From Erwinia sp. JUb26 (GTDB lineage: Bacteria; Pseudomonadota; Gammaproteobacteria; Enterobacterales; Enterobacteriaceae): a DNA stretch of 64,000 nt. Location of the stretch: positions 746,027 through 810,026 of the forward strand of contig NZ_RJVB01000001.1 in the NCBI RefSeq assembly GCF_003751505.1. Direction: 5' to 3'. A program made the position numbers and the translations under genes. Under the pieces are notes generated by a model. It did no database searches, had not been told where the DNA came from, and worked only from the letters and a program-made list of their open reading frames with translations. Positions 8,740 through 16,586 of this stretch are shown here, in pieces. How positions within the stretch are numbered: position 1 is the first letter of the stretch; each line of letters opens with the position of its first letter.

Positions 8740-9505
8740 CCAGATCCGCAACGCTACGCTTAAACTGGACTATGCCGGTAAAACCTTTCTGATCGACCCG
8801 ATGCTGGCGGATAAAGACGCGCTGCCCGGCTTCCCCGGCACCGCCCGCAGCCATCTGCGCAACCCGCTGGTCGAGCTGCCGCTGCCGGTTGCGGAGATCC
8901 TTAAAGCAGATGCGGTTATCGTTACCCACACTCACGAGGACCATTGGGATGAGGCGGCGCAGCGTCTGATTGCAAGTGATATCCCTCTTTACAGCCAGAA
9001 TCCGCAGGATGCCGGGCAAATCAGCGCGCAGGGTTTCAGCACGGTGACGGTGCTGGATGACCGTAACGAGATTGACGGCATCACCCTGTGGAAAACCGAT
9101 GGCCAGCACGGCAGCAACGCCGCCTATGCGCTGCCGCCGCTGGCAAAACGGCTGGGTAAGGCCTGCGGGCTGGTGTTCCAGCACCCTTATGAGCCGACGC
9201 TGTATATCGCCGGCGACACCGTCTGGGTACCGGCCGTTGAGCAGGCGCTGGCAACCTTCAAACCCGACGTGGTGGTGCTGAATGCCGGCAGTGCCCAGAT
9301 TGACTGCTTTGGCGCGATTATCATGGGCGAGGAAGATACGCTGCGCGTTCACCGTCTGCTGCCGGAAAGTCATATCATTGCCAGCCATATGGAGGCAATT
9401 AACCACTGCCTGCTCGGCCGCCAACAGCTGCGCGATTATGCAGAGCGCCACGGCTTCGCCCATCGCCTGTGGGTTGCGGAAGATGGCGAAAGCCGGGCGT
9501 ACTGA
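8729..9505 (+). CDS. Metallo-beta-lactamase-fold hydrolase (UlaG/UPF0173-like)
   Basis: 258 residues. The Zn-binding signature HTHEDHWD (HxHxDH) lies near residue 72. AGDTVWVP near 165 provides a bridging Asp and SHMEAINH near 224 a late His. The short N-terminal strand pair, with LDYAGKTFLIDPML, is typical of the UlaG/UPF0173 branch, which includes L-ascorbate-6-phosphate lactonase. ATG chosen with GGAG eight bases upstream; the TTG one codon earlier is less likely. The GlxA-type regulator follows in the same direction 42 bases on. Substrate unknown. The leader is duplicated downstream. Confidence 0.85.
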   Translation: MKLTQIRNATLKLDYAGKTFLIDPMLADKDALPGFPGTARSHLRNPLVELPLPVAEILKADAVIVTHTHEDHWDEAAQRLIASDIPLYSQNPQDAGQISAQGFSTVTVLDDRNEIDGITLWKTDGQHGSNAAYALPPLAKRLGKACGLVFQHPYEPTLYIAGDTVWVPAVEQALATFKPDVVVLNAGSAQIDCFGAIIMGEEDTLRVHRLLPESHIIASHMEAINHCLLGRQQLRDYAERHGFAHRLWVAEDGESRAY

Positions 9506-9547
9506 GTGGTAAGATAGCCGTCCTTGCGCCGTCATCAGGAGAGAAAC

Positions 9548-10510
9548 ATGTCGTTACCGTCGGTCGCCGTGCTGGTGACGCCAGGATTCAGCCCGTTCCA
9601 TTTCTCGGTGCCCTGCACGATTTTTGGCCCGGTGCTGGCGGATCGTCCATTGTTTGAACTGACGCTGTGCGCCGAGCAGCCCGGCACGCTGAAATCGCTG
9701 ATGGGAATGAGCATTGAAACCCCGCACGGGCTGGAAGCGCTGGCGCAGGCCGATTTGATCGTTGTGCCCTACTGGCCGCATCCCGGCGAACGGCCCTCTG
9801 CGGTATTATGCCAGGCATTAAATGAGGCGTGGAAGCGCGGTGCCCGCGTGGTGGGTCTGTGCCTCGGCACCTATGTACTGGCCTACGCCGGTCTGCTTGA
9901 CGGAAAGCGGGCCTCAACCCACTGGGAGTTTGAGCAGGACTTCAGCGCGCGCTTCCCGCAGGTGCAGCTGGATACTAACGCGCTCTACGTTGACCAGCAG
10001 CGGCTGATCACCTCTGCCGGGACCGCCGCCGGAATGGACTGCTGCCTGTATCTGCTGCGGCAGTTCTACGGAAGTGCCGTTGCCAACCGGGTCGCGCGGA
10101 GGATGGTGATCCCGCCGCACCGCGACGGTGGCCAGGCGCAGTATATTTCTCACCCAATCCCACAAACCACCCAGGATGAGCGCATCAACGCCCTGCTCGG
10201 CTATCTGCGCGACCACCTCGAACGCCAGCACGATCTTGATTCGCTGGCGGAACGGGTGATGATGAGCCGCCGAACCTTTACCCGCCATTTTCTGCGCGCC
10301 ACCGGCATGTCGGTAGGCGAATGGCTGAACGCCGAGCGCCTGCAGAACAGCCAGCAGCTGCTGGAGCTGACCGAACATTCCATTGAAGCCGTCGCCGCCC
10401 TCAGCGGTTACCAGTCGGTGATTTCCTTCCGCCAAAGCTTTAAGCAGCGCTATACCGTCAGCCCCAGCGAATGGCGGCGTACCTTCCAGGGCGGGAAGTC
10501 TGAGCATTAG
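9548..10510 (+). CDS. GlxA-family transcriptional regulator (DJ-1/PfpI domain plus AraC HTH)
   Basis: 320 residues from the ATG preceded by CAGGAGAGAAAC; an upstream in-frame start lacks such a site. An N-terminal DJ-1/PfpI (class I glutamine amidotransferase-like) domain covers about 5-175, with the nucleophile-elbow sequence GLCLGTYVL. A C-terminal AraC/XylS DNA-binding domain covers about 210-310 (DLDSLAERVMMSRRTFTRHF and ALSGYQSVISFRQSFKQRY). Similar to FtrA/GlxA regulators. It probably controls the metallo-hydrolase gene just upstream. Its last 12 codons match a fragment at 12155-12190. Confidence 0.87.
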   Translation: MSLPSVAVLVTPGFSPFHFSVPCTIFGPVLADRPLFELTLCAEQPGTLKSLMGMSIETPHGLEALAQADLIVVPYWPHPGERPSAVLCQALNEAWKRGARVVGLCLGTYVLAYAGLLDGKRASTHWEFEQDFSARFPQVQLDTNALYVDQQRLITSAGTAAGMDCCLYLLRQFYGSAVANRVARRMVIPPHRDGGQAQYISHPIPQTTQDERINALLGYLRDHLERQHDLDSLAERVMMSRRTFTRHFLRATGMSVGEWLNAERLQNSQQLLELTEHSIEAVAALSGYQSVISFRQSFKQRYTVSPSEWRRTFQGGKSEH

Positions 10511-10512
10511 CG

Positions 10513-10652
10513 GGCGTGGTACGGCGGTATTCCACTGCCGCTCAGATGGAGAGCTATTGATGAAACTCACTAAAATCGCTACTGACGTTGTTTCATATAA
10601 TTGGTACGGTACCAATCTCTTTCACGACCCCTACCGTGGAAAGAAGCAATAA
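10513..10652 (+). pseudogene. Truncated second copy of the metallo-hydrolase gene start
   Basis: Bases 10513-10570 repeat the leader and start of the metallo-hydrolase gene at 8682-8739 (3 mismatches, by eye). The reading frame opens at ATG 10560 with MKLTKI, as in the intact gene, then diverges and stops at 10650-10652 after 30 codons. A faint echo of the parent remains (GTNLFHDP against GKTFLIDP). This looks like the remnant of a second hydrolase gene whose body was lost. The effector-like cassette begins 32 bases later. Confidence 0.7.
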
Positions 10653-10684
10653 CTGATTTTAACGAAAATACGCAAGGAGCGATT

Positions 10685-11380
10685 ATGTACGGTAACAATG
10701 AAGTCATCAGTTATTTACAGGCCAATAAGATTCTTGCACTAAAACTCGATCATGCTGTTTCCGCCGTCGGTCAGCAGGTCAGAAAACAAGTTGATATATT
10801 AGGAAAAGGTGCGAGCCGCCTGCTGTATTACACATCCTGTTTCACCGATGAATATAATGACGTTTGCCAGAGACAAAAGACCGAAGATATCCGTTTCAGA
10901 AATGCCGTTTACAAGATAATACGCCACGACGATGTGCTCTATGACATGCTTCAGATCTACTTCGAAGAAATTTTCAAATACAAAACATCTGAGCAGTTAG
11001 AGTACATCAAACAGTGGCTGATGGCCGTGAATGTCCATATCGCTGCCAGTTCTCTCACTAGTGCTGGCTTTACATTAGCGGTCGCCAGCAGCGTTCGCAT
11101 TGGGTTAAATCTCAGCCTCGAGATAAGCGCTCTTGCAGGTACATGGGCCTCACGTGGTGTTGCATCCCTAGGGGTTTATGGCATTGTGCAGAAGTCTGCG
11201 GACAGTGCTCATCGCCTGCATATTCAATTTCCCGCCTATTATTCTGCGCTCTATGCACAAGGGCTGGAGATGCTCTACTTTCTCATTGAGCCGGTATTCC
11301 AAAAGGCGGGCGCTATTGAAGCACAATGGGCATCATCAAATAGTGATATTGTGGGGATCATCAGCAGGATGATTCAATAG
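10685..11380 (+). CDS. Putative T6SS cargo effector, module copy 1
   Basis: 231 residues; ATG preceded by AAGGAGCGATT. No named family recognised from memory. Two paralogues lie in the window (19457-20149 and 23649-24341). They share LQANKILA near residue 11, LLYYTSCFTDEYNDVC near 46-61, AVNVHIAAS near 114-122, QKSADSA near 169, PAYY near 183 and FLIEP near 199. The middle (about 112-168) is hydrophobic and Gly/Ala/Ser-rich, long enough for two membrane hairpins; no signal peptide. A 62-residue membrane protein follows two bases after the stop, then hcp. The module suggests a membrane-acting, possibly pore-forming, Hcp-carried effector with its immunity protein. Serratia Ssp6/Sip6 is a precedent of comparable type; homology is untested. 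Confidence 0.6.
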   Translation: MYGNNEVISYLQANKILALKLDHAVSAVGQQVRKQVDILGKGASRLLYYTSCFTDEYNDVCQRQKTEDIRFRNAVYKIIRHDDVLYDMLQIYFEEIFKYKTSEQLEYIKQWLMAVNVHIAASSLTSAGFTLAVASSVRIGLNLSLEISALAGTWASRGVASLGVYGIVQKSADSAHRLHIQFPAYYSALYAQGLEMLYFLIEPVFQKAGAIEAQWASSNSDIVGIISRMIQ

Positions 11381-11382
11381 CC

Positions 11383-11571
11383 ATGATGATATATATCAAG
11401 CGTTTTTTACGGTGGCAGGGACGTTTCTTCTTTTCGGTCTACGGCCCAACCGTGTTAACCATTATTTTCGCCCTGGTTCAGGCGCATTTCTTCCCCAGTA
11501 GTCCAGTCTGGCCAATCGGTATTTTCTTCATAGCAGTAATGATAATTTTTGGTTGTTATGTTAAATGGTGA
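11383..11571 (+). CDS. Small membrane protein, putative immunity protein, copy 1
   Basis: 62 residues with a basic N-terminus (KRFLRWQGRF) and two predicted membrane segments, about 17-35 and 43-59, joined by FPSSPVWPIG. Tandem ATGs at 11383 and 11386 follow the effector-like gene with a 2-base gap, so translation is probably coupled. Copies at 19266-19454 and 24347-24514 keep the YGP..LT.IFA and P.WP motifs. Small inner-membrane immunity proteins paired with pore-forming toxins look like this. The role is inferred from position, pairing and topology. Confidence 0.65.
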   Translation: MMIYIKRFLRWQGRFFFSVYGPTVLTIIFALVQAHFFPSSPVWPIGIFFIAVMIIFGCYVKW

Positions 11572-11617
11572 TGCACCGACAATCCCAATATTTAATACTC
11601 ACTGATAAGGAAATTAT

Positions 11618-12097
11618 ATGTCCACTCCCGCACACTTATGGCTTGAGGATGAAAATGGTTCCCCGATCATTGGCAGTTGTCTAATGCCACTGCGTCTGGG
11701 CTCAATCGAGTTAAAATCATTTTCCCACGGTGTCACTATTCCCGTTGATCCAAGCTGGGGGAAACTTACAGGTACGCGCGTTCACCGCCCTATTACGATA
11801 GTGAAAGAATTTGATCAGACAACACCTCTCCTGTACCGCGCTGTCTGCGAAGGCCGAACCATGAAGAAGGGTACAATCAAGATGTATCGCATTCTTGAAT
11901 CAGGCGTCGAGGCCGAATATTTCAATATCATTCTGGAAAACGTCAAATTCACAACAGTTGCACCCTATCTGGCTCCTAACGGTATGAGTAGCACTCACCT
12001 TGAAACGCTAGAATTGCGTTACGAGGCGATCGCCTGGAAGTATACGGAAGGAAATATCATCTATCGCGATTCGTGGAACGATCGTTGTTGTGCCTGA
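11618..12097 (+). CDS. hcp: Orphan Hcp-family T6SS tube protein, copy 1
   Basis: 159 residues, full length for the Hcp1 family (type VI secretion inner-tube protein, a hexameric ring that also carries small effectors in its lumen). Seen: AHLWLEDENGSPIIGSC near the start, KSFSHGVTIPVD near 33 and the C-terminal half with LETLELRYEAIAWKY. ATG preceded by AAGGAAATTAT. About 92% identical by eye to the copy at 24567. No other T6SS genes (tssB, tssC, vgrG, clpV) are in the window, so it must work with an apparatus encoded elsewhere, if one exists. It follows the effector/immunity-like pair in the same orientation. Confidence 0.88.
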   Translation: MSTPAHLWLEDENGSPIIGSCLMPLRLGSIELKSFSHGVTIPVDPSWGKLTGTRVHRPITIVKEFDQTTPLLYRAVCEGRTMKKGTIKMYRILESGVEAEYFNIILENVKFTTVAPYLAPNGMSSTHLETLELRYEAIAWKYTEGNIIYRDSWNDRCCA

Positions 12098-12154
12098 TTA
12101 AGCTCATAAGAGGAGGCAACTGCATCCTCTGGCACTAACGGGGAGAGAAAAAAT

Positions 12155-12190
12155 CGGCGTACTTTCCAAGGCTGTAAGACTGAGTCGTAA
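12155..12190 (+). pseudogene. 3' remnant of a second GlxA-type regulator gene
   Basis: Twelve codons ending in TAA read RRTFQGCKTES-stop. They align in frame with the last codons of the GlxA-type gene at 10475-10510 (RRTFQGGKSEH-stop), 27 of 36 bases identical by eye. With the hydrolase gene remnant at 10513-10652 it brackets the hcp module. Together they suggest a lost second hydrolase/regulator gene pair. Confidence 0.6.
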
Positions 12191-12256
12191 CGCACGAGCC
12201 TTCAGTAAAAAATAAGCTTGTGAGCCACCTCGCAGATCGATAAAAGATCCAGGAAA

Positions 12257-12315
12257 CCTGAAAAGTAATCGATTACATTCATATGACATAACAATGTAAT
12301 CGATTACTTTTCAGG
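12257..12315. promoter_or_regulatory. Twin operator, two copies of GTAATCGATTAC in a large inverted repeat
   Basis: Two identical 12-bp palindromes, GTAATCGATTAC, lie at 12265-12276 and 12296-12307, 31 bp centre to centre (about three helical turns). Each sits in a 22-bp arm; the arms (12257-12278 and 12294-12315) are perfect inverted repeats separated by 15 bases. The core with central CG fits LacI-family operators. It ends 13 bases before the transporter ATG, so it probably represses the 12329-15820 operon. The LacI-type gene at 18230 is one candidate regulator; no copy of the site is seen by that gene. Confidence 0.65.
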
Positions 12316-12328
12316 AAGGGGTCTGACG

Positions 12329-13570
12329 ATGGTTTCTTCACTTACCGCTGGAAACGGTTCGCGGCAGCAGCATGTGATGCTGGTTCCACGGCTGTCATTA
12401 ATGATGTTTTTACAGTTCTTCATCTGGGGAACCTGGTCGGTCACGCTCGGCCTGGTGATGACCCAGCATAATCTCGGCAGCATCATCGGCGATGCCTTCT
12501 CCGCCGGGCCGATAGCCTCGATCCTCTCACCGTTTGTACTGGGGATGGTGGTTGACCGCTTCTTCCCGTCGCAGAAGGTGGTGGCGCTGCTGCACCTGGC
12601 CGGTGCGGTCATTCTGTGGTTCGTCCCGCAGGCGCTGCTGGCCGAGAACGGCTCGCTGCTGATCGCCCTGCTGTTTGCCTACACGCTGTGCTATATGCCG
12701 ACCCTGGCGCTGACCAACAACATCGCCTTCCACAGCCTGAGCAACAGCGAGAAAAGCTTCCCGGTGGTGCGGGTGTTCGGCACCATCGGCTGGATCGTGG
12801 CCGGGATCTGTATCGGCGTCAGCGGCATTGCCGCCAGCACCGATATCTTCCGCCTCGCCGCCGTCTTCTCTGCGGTGCTCGCCGCCTACAGCCTGACGCT
12901 GCCGCACACCCCTGCTCCGGCCAAAGGTCAGCCGTTTGCCCTGCGCGATCTGCTGTGCGCCGACGCGTTCGCGCTGCTGAAGAAAAGCCACTTCCTGATC
13001 TTCGCCATCTGCGCCACGCTGATCTCTATCCCGTTGGGCACCTATTACGCCTTTACCGCGTCGTTCCTCTCCGACGTGGGTATTGCGGACGTCAGTACCG
13101 CGATGTCGTTCGGCCAGATGTCCGAAATCTTCTTTATGCTGATTATCCCGCTGCTGTTCCGTCGGCTGGGCGTGAAGTACATGCTGCTGATCGGCATGGC
13201 GGGCTGGTTCGTGCGCTACGCGCTGTTTGCCTTCGGCGTCAATGAAGAGACCCGCTGGCTGCTGTATATCGGCATCCTGCTGCACGGCGTGTGTTACGAC
13301 TTCTTCTTTGTTATCGGCTTTATCTACACCGACCGCATCGCCGGTAGCCAGGTAAAAGGCCAGGCGCAGAGCCTGATCGTGATGTTCACCTACGGCATCG
13401 GCATGCTGCTGGGGTCGCAGATTTCCGGCGCGCTGTACAACCAGTTAATCAACCACGGCGGCGTACATCAGCCGGAAAACTGGACCACGTTCTGGCTGAT
13501 CCCGGCGGTTGCCGCCGCGGTTATCGCGGTCATATTCCTCTTCACCTTCAAGTACAAAGAGCAGGAATAG
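12329..13570 (+). CDS. MFS transporter, nucleoside:H+ symporter (NupG/XapB) family
   Basis: 413 residues with about twelve membrane segments. MFLQFFIWGTWSVTLG near residue 25 is the family's first helix, and the 12-helix layout ends in FTFKYKEQE. The ATG follows AGGAAGGGGTCTGACG. First gene of a three-gene operon with a TIM-barrel isomerase and a Gfo/Idh/MocA oxidoreductase. Such members usually carry sugars or sugar derivatives, so a glycoside or polyol is more likely here than a nucleoside. A twin operator covers the promoter region. Substrate unknown. Confidence 0.85.
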   Translation: MVSSLTAGNGSRQQHVMLVPRLSLMMFLQFFIWGTWSVTLGLVMTQHNLGSIIGDAFSAGPIASILSPFVLGMVVDRFFPSQKVVALLHLAGAVILWFVPQALLAENGSLLIALLFAYTLCYMPTLALTNNIAFHSLSNSEKSFPVVRVFGTIGWIVAGICIGVSGIAASTDIFRLAAVFSAVLAAYSLTLPHTPAPAKGQPFALRDLLCADAFALLKKSHFLIFAICATLISIPLGTYYAFTASFLSDVGIADVSTAMSFGQMSEIFFMLIIPLLFRRLGVKYMLLIGMAGWFVRYALFAFGVNEETRWLLYIGILLHGVCYDFFFVIGFIYTDRIAGSQVKGQAQSLIVMFTYGIGMLLGSQISGALYNQLINHGGVHQPENWTTFWLIPAVAAAVIAVIFLFTFKYKEQE

Positions 13571-13596
13571 TTTTTGATCAACTTCAGGAGTAAGCA

Positions 13597-14670
13597 ATGA
13601 AAACGTTAAAAGGGCCTGGCCTGTTTTTGTCCCAGTTCATCGGTGATATGCCACCGTTTAATACCCTGGAAAACCTCGCCAGATGGGCGTCGGGGCTGGG
13701 TTTCCGGGCGTTGCAGATCCCCTGTAATCATCCAACGATATTTGATGTGGAAAAGGCCGCCAGCAGCCAGGCCTACTGTGATGACATCACCGCGCTGCTG
13801 GCGCGCTACGGGCTGGTGATTAGCGAACTGTCCACCCACCTTGAAGGGCAGCTACTGGCGGTGCATCCCGCCTACGAACTGGCGTTTCGTGACTTCGCCC
13901 CGGCGGCGCTTCGTGACGATCCAGCAGCGCGTCAGCGGTGGGCGGCGGAGAAGATCCAGCAGGCGGCAGCCGCCTCGGAAAAGCTGGGGCTAAAATCCCA
14001 TGCCACCTTCTCCGGCGCGCTGGCCTGGCCGTACTTTTATCCGTGGCCGCCGCGCAAAGAGGCGTTGATCGATGCCGCCTTTAATGAGCTGGCCGCCCGC
14101 TGGAAGCCGATTCTCGACTGCTTCGATCGCCACGGCGTCGACGTATGCTACGAGCTGCATCCGTCGGAGGATTTGCACGACGGGGTTACCTTCGACCGCT
14201 TCCTCGCGGCGGTCGACCATCATCCTCGCTGCAATATTCTGTTCGATCCCAGCCATATGCTGCTGCAGCAGATGGACTACCTGACCTTTATCGACCTCTA
14301 CCACACGCGCATTAAAGCGTTCCACGTGAAGGATGCCGAGTTCACACCTTCCGGGCGCAGCGGGGTTTACGGCGGCTATCAGCCGTGGAGCGAACGGCCA
14401 GGACGCTTCCGCTCGCCGGGCGACGGTCAGATCGATTTCAAAGGCATTTTCAGCCGGCTGGCGCAGTACGACTATGACGGCTGGGCGGTCCTGGAATGGG
14501 AATGCTGCCTGAAGGAGGCGGAAAGCGGCGCGCGGGAAGGCGCGAAGTTTATCGCCGAACATATTATTCCGGTGTCCGCGCGGGCGTTTGATGACTTCGC
14601 CGCCACCGGCAGCGAGGACGACAGCATCCGCACCATGCTGGGGCTAAATCCGGAGTCAAAAAATGATTAA
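13597..14670 (+). CDS. Sugar phosphate isomerase/epimerase family TIM-barrel protein
   Basis: 357 residues, AP-endonuclease-2-like TIM barrel. Metal-ligand segments visible: CYELHPSEDLHDG near residue 184, LFDPSHMLLQQ near 215, AFHVKDAEF near 246 and AVLEWECC near 299. ATG preceded by CAGGAGTAAGCA. Its end overlaps the next gene by 8 bases, so the two are translated together. Family members isomerise or dehydrate keto-sugars; several work beside Gfo/Idh/MocA oxidoreductases that make 3-keto sugars. The precise substrate is not deducible. Confidence 0.85.
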   Translation: MKTLKGPGLFLSQFIGDMPPFNTLENLARWASGLGFRALQIPCNHPTIFDVEKAASSQAYCDDITALLARYGLVISELSTHLEGQLLAVHPAYELAFRDFAPAALRDDPAARQRWAAEKIQQAAAASEKLGLKSHATFSGALAWPYFYPWPPRKEALIDAAFNELAARWKPILDCFDRHGVDVCYELHPSEDLHDGVTFDRFLAAVDHHPRCNILFDPSHMLLQQMDYLTFIDLYHTRIKAFHVKDAEFTPSGRSGVYGGYQPWSERPGRFRSPGDGQIDFKGIFSRLAQYDYDGWAVLEWECCLKEAESGAREGAKFIAEHIIPVSARAFDDFAATGSEDDSIRTMLGLNPESKND

Positions 14671-15820
14671 GGCGGCGATTATCGGCTCGGGCTTTATCGG
14701 CCCGGCGCATCTTGAAGCCATCCGCCGCCTGGGATTTGTGGAGGTGGTGGCCATCTGCGACAGCTCGCTGGACAAAGCGCAGGAGAAGGCGCGGCAGCTT
14801 AACGTGCCCCACGCCTATGCCGATGTGGCGGAACTGTTGCGCCACGACGGGCTTCAGGTGGTGCATAACTGCACCCCCAATCATCTGCACGCGGCGATCA
14901 ATCGTCAGGTGCTGGCGGCGGGTAAGCATCTGTTTTCCGAAAAGCCGCTGTGCATGACCGGCGAGGAGGCGCGCGAGTTAGTGAAACTGGCGGAGGCGTC
15001 CGGCGTGGTGCACGGGGTGAGCTTTGTCTATCGCCAGTTCGCTATGGTGCAGCAGGCCGCCAGCCTGATCCGTCAGCAGCAGGCCGGCAAGGTATTTGCC
15101 GTACACGGCAGCTACCTGCAGGACTGGATGCTGTACGACAGCGATTTCAACTGGCGCGTGTCGGCAACCCAGGGCGGCGCATCACGAGCGGTGGCGGATA
15201 TCGGCTCCCACTGGTGCGATACGCTGCAGTTCGTGACCGGGCGGCGCATCAGCGCGGTGATGGCCGACTTTTCTATCGTTCATCCGGTTCGTCGGGTGGC
15301 GCGCGGGGCCGCGACGACCTTTGCCGCAGCCGAAGAGAACGGCGAATTCGATGAGGTGTCCGTGGATACCGAAGATTTTGCGTCGATTCTGCTGCGCTTC
15401 GACGACGGCAGCCGGGGCAGCCTGACGGTTTCACAGGTCAGCGCCGGGCGCAAAAACCGGCTGGCGTTTGAGGTGAACGCCAGCGAGATGTCGATAGCCT
15501 GGGATCAGGAAGTACCGCAGCAGCTGTGGCTGGGGCATCGCGACCGCCCGAACCAGATGCTGAGTGACGATCCTTCGCTGGTAAACCGCGACGTGGCCGC
15601 CGCCGTACACTTCCCCGGAGGCCATATTGAAGGCTGGCCGGACGCGTTTAAGAATATGATGCTGAACTATTACCGCTTTATTCAACAGGGTAAACGCCCT
15701 GGCTTAGATGCGGCCGACTTCGCCACCTTCCATGAAGGGGCCAGCGTGCTGCTGATCGTGGAAGCGATGCTGCAGAGCCATCAGCAGCAGCGCTGGGTTG
15801 AGGTGGCAACGCTGGCGTAA
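14663..15820 (+). CDS. Gfo/Idh/MocA family oxidoreductase
   Basis: 385 residues. Rossmann motif GSGFIGPAHL near residue 8, FSEKPLC near 92 with the catalytic Lys, and the sheet domain with ADIGSHWCD near 178, whose Asp/His pair is catalytic. Starts inside the end of the isomerase gene (8-base overlap) and closes the operon, followed by a strong hairpin. Likely an NAD(P)-dependent sugar or polyol dehydrogenase acting with its two operon partners on an imported sugar. Confidence 0.87.
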   Translation: MIKAAIIGSGFIGPAHLEAIRRLGFVEVVAICDSSLDKAQEKARQLNVPHAYADVAELLRHDGLQVVHNCTPNHLHAAINRQVLAAGKHLFSEKPLCMTGEEARELVKLAEASGVVHGVSFVYRQFAMVQQAASLIRQQQAGKVFAVHGSYLQDWMLYDSDFNWRVSATQGGASRAVADIGSHWCDTLQFVTGRRISAVMADFSIVHPVRRVARGAATTFAAAEENGEFDEVSVDTEDFASILLRFDDGSRGSLTVSQVSAGRKNRLAFEVNASEMSIAWDQEVPQQLWLGHRDRPNQMLSDDPSLVNRDVAAAVHFPGGHIEGWPDAFKNMMLNYYRFIQQGKRPGLDAADFATFHEGASVLLIVEAMLQSHQQQRWVEVATLA

Positions 15821-15846
15821 ACGCCCGCCCCGCCGTTCATTAGCTG

Positions 15847-15880
15847 AGGTCAGGGCAGGTTTCTTGCCCTGACCTTTTGT
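15847..15880. terminator. Rho-independent terminator between convergent operons
   Basis: AGGTCAGGGCA (15847-15857) pairs with TGCCCTGACCT (15865-15875) across a 7-base loop, followed by TTTTG. It serves the plus-strand sugar operon. It overlaps the last codons of the minus-strand GntR gene. Confidence 0.75.
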
Positions 15881-16548
15881 AAGCGTCGGAGGGTAATGGC
15901 GCAGGCGCCGGTGTGCGCATCCTCAATATGTTCGCGCATCAGGCCTTTCGCCCGCTCCTTCTCCCGGTTTTCTATCGCCTCCAGCAGTTCCGCGTGCTCT
16001 GAGTAGGTTTGTGCAATGCGCACGTCATATTCAAAATCCAGCCGCCGCATGATGCGTATCCGGTCGGTGATATTGCTCAGGATGGCCGTCAGCTCGCGGT
16101 TGCCCACGGCCTCGGTCAGCGCAATATGGAACTGTTCATCCATGGTGGCAATTTTCTCCCCGGCCTGCTCCTGCTGTTCTGGCGGAATGATCCACAGCGC
16201 CCTGAGCCTGGCCAGCACGCTGCGGTCAATTTTCACCGAATCGGAGCTGCACAGGCGCGCCACCGTATCCATCTCAATCAGGATGCGGGTGGCATAGAGA
16301 TCTTCGTAAACGTCAAAATCAATCGGGCAAACCTCCCAGCCGTTACGGAAGCAGCGCCGGATCAGATCGTCGTTCTGCAGGGTCAGCAGCGCCTCGCGCA
16401 CCGGCGTGCGGGAACACCCCAGGCGGCTGGCGATATCCACTTCGGTGAACCGGTCACCCGGCATCAGAATAAACTCATAAATCTCCTGCCTGAGCTGACG
16501 ATAAACCCGGACAGAATGCGGAAGAAGCCTGGTCAGTTCTGATGCCAT
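15850..16548 (-). CDS. GntR-family regulator, FCD subfamily
   Basis: 232 residues from the ATG at 16548, which follows AAGGAACATCGGTAAA. A longer open frame to 16635 would overlap the upstream transporter gene and is less likely. Winged-helix domain at about 15-80 (RLGCSRTPVREALLTLQNDDLI). All-helical FCD ligand domain at about 90-225, with DLYATRILIE, DEQFHIAL and SEHAELLEAI supplying metal/ligand residues. Lies 38 bases downstream of an OFA-type transporter gene in the same direction, so it probably regulates that transporter in response to an organic acid. Confidence 0.88.
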   Translation of the reverse strand: MASELTRLLPHSVRVYRQLRQEIYEFILMPGDRFTEVDIASRLGCSRTPVREALLTLQNDDLIRRCFRNGWEVCPIDFDVYEDLYATRILIEMDTVARLCSSDSVKIDRSVLARLRALWIIPPEQQEQAGEKIATMDEQFHIALTEAVGNRELTAILSNITDRIRIMRRLDFEYDVRIAQTYSEHAELLEAIENREKERAKGLMREHIEDAHTGACAITLRRLQKVRARNLP

Positions 16549-16586
16549 TTTACCGATGTTCCTTACCCGTTGAGAAATGTGGGAGA

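Noticed and set aside
10601-10684. N-terminal extension of the effector-like protein of copy 1
   Set aside because: The ATG at 10685 has AAGGAG directly before it and aligns with the starts of the other two copies.
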